DNA of 64,000 nt, from assembly GCA_029582165.1 (NCBI GenBank), contig CM055870.1, positions 8,427,832 to 8,491,831 on the forward strand, given 5' to 3'. The translations under genes were made by a program, and so were the position numbers. The notes under the pieces were generated by a model that was given only the letters and a program-made list of their open reading frames with translations, ran no database searches and had not been told where the DNA came from. Source of the DNA: Portulaca oleracea (lineage: Eukaryota; Streptophyta; Magnoliopsida; Caryophyllales; Portulacaceae). This document shows, piece after piece, positions 61,195 to 64,000 of this stretch. The stretch's first letter is position 1. Each line of letters opens with the position of its first letter.

Positions 61195-63350
61195 TTCTCA
61201 TGTTTAGCTTACCAAGCAAAGCTATCCATGGCATAATTTCCACCCTCGGTGGTGCCACATTCCTCCATACACTGCAAACAATGGAGTCAACTGTGAATCA
61301 TTCCCAAAGGTGGAGTCTTCCCTCACTTGTGTTTGGAGTGTATATAACACATCCGCCACTTCTGCTTCTCTTGGACTACTTCCCCCTCAACACAAATCCA
61401 GTTCCTCCCTTTGTACCTACTGGTGCAGTAAAAGTCTTCCTTAAGTATAACCCCTCTTGATCTTTCTTCTGCCTCTACTTCCATAAAATCTGCCTCCATC
61501 TGTCCCCATAACCTCCTCACACTTCTCTGGTCAAGACTATGATGTTTAGTTTCCACTGACCCCATTATACTTACAAAATCCTTAGCAGCCATCCTCCTTA
61601 TGTGTTTTTGCTTTGTGCCCAAACCAATTGCTCGAGGATTCCGACAAGCAAACCTCATCTCTTCCTTGTAGTTGTTTGTTTGTTAATCTGTTTTGCCCCT
61701 ATCTCGCCTCTTTCCTTCCTCTTTTGCTTCCTCCTCTCGTTCTTCAGATCTCTTTGGAAAAATTTAACGGCTTCTTTGTGGTTGCTCACAATTTCTATTC
61801 CTATTTCAGCCCCATTAAAGAATGCTTTTCTAGCAATTTTCTTATCAGTATCACATACCTCTCTGTCTCCACATGGTTTCTGAATTTTTGAGACTTGCAC
61901 TGGAGTTGCTTCTATGGCATTTGCATAACTCGAAGTTTCATTAATCATCACCTCAACAAGTCCCAATTGCCCCTCCTTTAATGCTCCATCATTTATTTTT
62001 TGTTTTTCATTTCCTTCTTCTTGAATGCCCGTTTCAACCATTTGTGCATTAACTTCACCCTTTTCCAAAGCAGCAGCTAACTCTAACCGAAGAGACTCAA
62101 CCTTAGCTGCCAGACTTTTCATCTCCTCAATGTGTTTTAAAACTAGATTCCTCCTCCTGAGTGGGCTCGGACCACCTTGGCTCCGTCTCTTTTAGAATTT
62201 TCGACCGTTTCTCTTCTTGCCGCCTTCTATGGTCTGATGTTCATCCTCCGGTTCACATTGGGTTCCAGGCTCAACAATATTGACTACTGGTCTAGGTGTC
62301 GGCTCTGTATGATTAAAATTGCAGCTACTATGTTTATCCTCTGGTTCTAGTCTCTGTTCACTTCCCGCCTTCTCCACATCATGGGCTTCCATTTGCTGCC
62401 ACCACGGACCTGATTCTCGGATGAATATTTTGTATGAACAGTCCCCAAGTTGAAGGGCCACCTCTCCTATAATTTGATCAAAAGTTCTCGTTGCAATGAG
62501 GATTCTTGTCGACTCAAATTGATGAACTTCCTTTTCATCTTGTTCTACGCATAACAGTCGTCCCCATGGTTCCACACATCTAGCAAAGTTCTCACTAGAC
62601 CATCCGTGTGGGGGAACCCCCCATTACTTCCACCCACGTTCTCCTTTCCTGGGTTGTTTCATACCTTGTCCACACTCTTAGTTCCTTGAAGAAACTAAGT
62701 AAACCTCCCGGCTTTTGCATTACCACCTCTACCTCATCTTTTGATTGCAACGTTGCTATGGTTTGTGTCACACTCAGAATCGAAATGTTGGTGCGTGTGC
62801 CACATTCCCTCTGAATCACATCCACTATTTCCTGCATTTCTTTGGGTTCTTCTGTTATGCAGATAATACTTCTCTCCAACCAATTAATCATTCTTCCATT
62901 TTCTTCTCCCTTGATTCTTCGTACCCTTTTAACTTGCTCCCCTTCCTCTGTTCCCCCTTCAAAGTTTTCTGGCATTAGTTTCTTGACCCAAACTTCCTTG
63001 TTGCTGCTACTTCTGTTCTTATTATTCTCCCACCTTCTTGATTTGCAACCATTAGCTTATTCCCTCTCACCGTTTTTTGATTCATCTGCTGTATGCTTCT
63101 CAACGCATCACCTTTTCTCCAATAGCTAATGAACCCAAATCTTCCTTTAAGCTCCTCCCTAGTTGGTATATATGTATGTCGTATTCTGCCAAATCTGCTG
63201 AAAATTCCTTTTAGACCATAGCAGTCTATTTTTGCAGGTAGATTACCTACATAGACTGAGAAATCTAGTCTGCCTTGCTGTTGCTTCCTCTCCCTCTCTC
63301 TCCCCAATGGGAAGGTCATTGGATGATTCAATAGGTTCCCTCTCATAACC
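61195..63350 (-). pseudogene. Internally deleted LINE with RRM-containing ORF1
   Basis: Minus strand, from high to low coordinates. (1) An RRM domain at 63290-63050 with RNP2-like VYVGNL and RNP1-like GRFGFISY. (2) After a frameshift near 62975, a DUF4283-like segment at about 62975-62400 (LRVWTRYETTQERRTWVEV, then after another frameshift at about 62630 GWSSENFARCVEPWGRLL). (3) A basic/acidic linker (62330-61660). (4) The start of ORF2 endonuclease at 61620-61345 (GSVETKHHSLD, NWICVEG). (5) Directly afterwards the RT zinc-binding end (NVAPPRVEIMPWIALLGKLN) at about 61280-61195. Most of endonuclease and RT is therefore missing. Plant LINEs with RRM-type ORF1 are known. Not functional. Confidence 0.8.
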
Positions 63351-63884
63351 ACAATCTTATGATATATCACTCCAAATCAAATTCAAATGTACATAATTAT
63401 CTATCTCACACGACTACAATCATACATTTAACACATATAGAACAAATTTGAGTATTTAGAAACAACTTTTTCCAATAAATATATATATATAAAAAAGTCG
63501 TGGTTACAATCCATCAAGTTGACTTGGAAACATCCAAGCCCGATATGCACTTTGCTTGTATTTAATGACATCCAACTCGTACTTGATTTGCCCGACCGAA
63601 TTGACAGGCATACTGCAAGCATCATCGTATAAATACCAAAATAGATTATTATTCCAAATAATAAGAGGAGATATCGACGGTAATTTTTGTTTATTACAAA
63701 ATAATAAAGTAATTCCGCTTGTGTAATGAAATTTTTGCCATGTTCATTGGATGAGTTATTTTCAAGTTAGGATAGTTAGGTTAGGATAAGTTGGGATAAG
63801 TTAAAGATATTTTTTTGGGAAATTGTGTTTTTAGAGTGTATGTTTTTTTGGGGAATTGTGTTAAGTTAGGATAAATTAATTTAC
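63351..63884. other. Intergenic DNA
   Basis: AT-rich with a short TA run near 63480. A weak hAT-like end (CCCGACCGAATTGACAGG) occurs near 63590. No confident gene. Confidence 0.4.
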
Positions 63885-64000
63885 TACCTCCGCTCCATAT
63901 TAATTGTCATAATTTTGATTTTCACGGTCTCTAATATCACTTTTTGATTGATAATTTCTTACATAATAATATGTAATTAACAATTGCAATATTATACTTT
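63885..64000. mobile_element. Possible Stowaway/mariner-like MITE cut by window end
   Basis: ACTACCTCCGCTCCATATTA followed by ATTGTCATAATTTTG resembles the CTCCCTCCGTCCCATAATA start common to Stowaway-like elements. The second end lies outside the window. Confidence 0.4.

Noticed and set aside
63490..63620. Possible terminal exon on the minus strand (open for about 40 codons after a TTGCAG acceptor-like site)
   Set aside because: No family recognised, only one exon, and part of it resembles a hAT end.

Overview
The window is a eudicot nuclear chromosome segment. Evidence: intron-rich genes with GT-AG introns whose products match well-known plant families, plant-type LTR retrotransposons primed by initiator tRNA-Met, many MITEs, and TTTAGGG telomere-type repeats. 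I cannot place the species. No operons, rRNA, tRNA or CRISPR arrays are visible.

Five genes look intact. From left to right: a secreted eight-cysteine-motif protein with a proline/histidine-rich insert (7010-7501, minus); an intronless organellar PORR-domain RNA-splicing factor (8208-9491, minus); an OSCA1/CSC1-type osmosensitive/mechanosensitive cation channel with 11 coding exons (11188-16732, minus, 752 aa); a cysteine-type glutathione peroxidase with 6 exons (48631-49929, plus, 176 aa); and the chloroplast outer-envelope E3 ligase SP1 with 11 exons (55160-60785, plus, 341 aa). For the three multi-exon genes I assembled exons by hand. All junctions are GT-AG, phases agree, and the joined frame is open to a stop. 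They act separately (secreted protein, organelle RNA splicing, calcium entry, peroxide detoxification, chloroplast protein import control); nothing suggests a gene cluster.

Two large Ty3/gypsy chromovirus (Tekay-like) retrotransposons of one family form a 26-kb island between the channel gene and the peroxidase gene. Both lie on the minus strand: 19685-31425 (target duplication CTATT) and 32803-45838 (target duplication TTAAA). Each has LTRs of about 3.5-3.6 kb, a tRNA-Met primer site, a polypurine tract and a decayed RT-RNase H-integrase-chromodomain reading frame. The 1.4 kb between them holds a small Mutator-type MITE.

The remainder is gene-poor sequence with smaller elements: a long inverted repeat (2100-3172), a hAT element (3495-4054), MITEs (5373-5780, 45882-46833, 46986-47890, 51545-52095, 59946-60144), a foldback element (54021-54540) with a shorter relative (18676-18956), LINE remnants (50712-51180, 52500-53060, 53300-53750) and an internally deleted LINE with an RRM-bearing ORF1 (61200-63350, minus).

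I did not find a convincing new biological system. The best leads are the eight-cysteine protein with its insert, LTR-pair differences bunched at CHG-type motifs (possibly a sequencing artefact), a tandem row of five evenly spaced hairpins (1229-1354), and a telomere-like repeat in a channel-gene intron.
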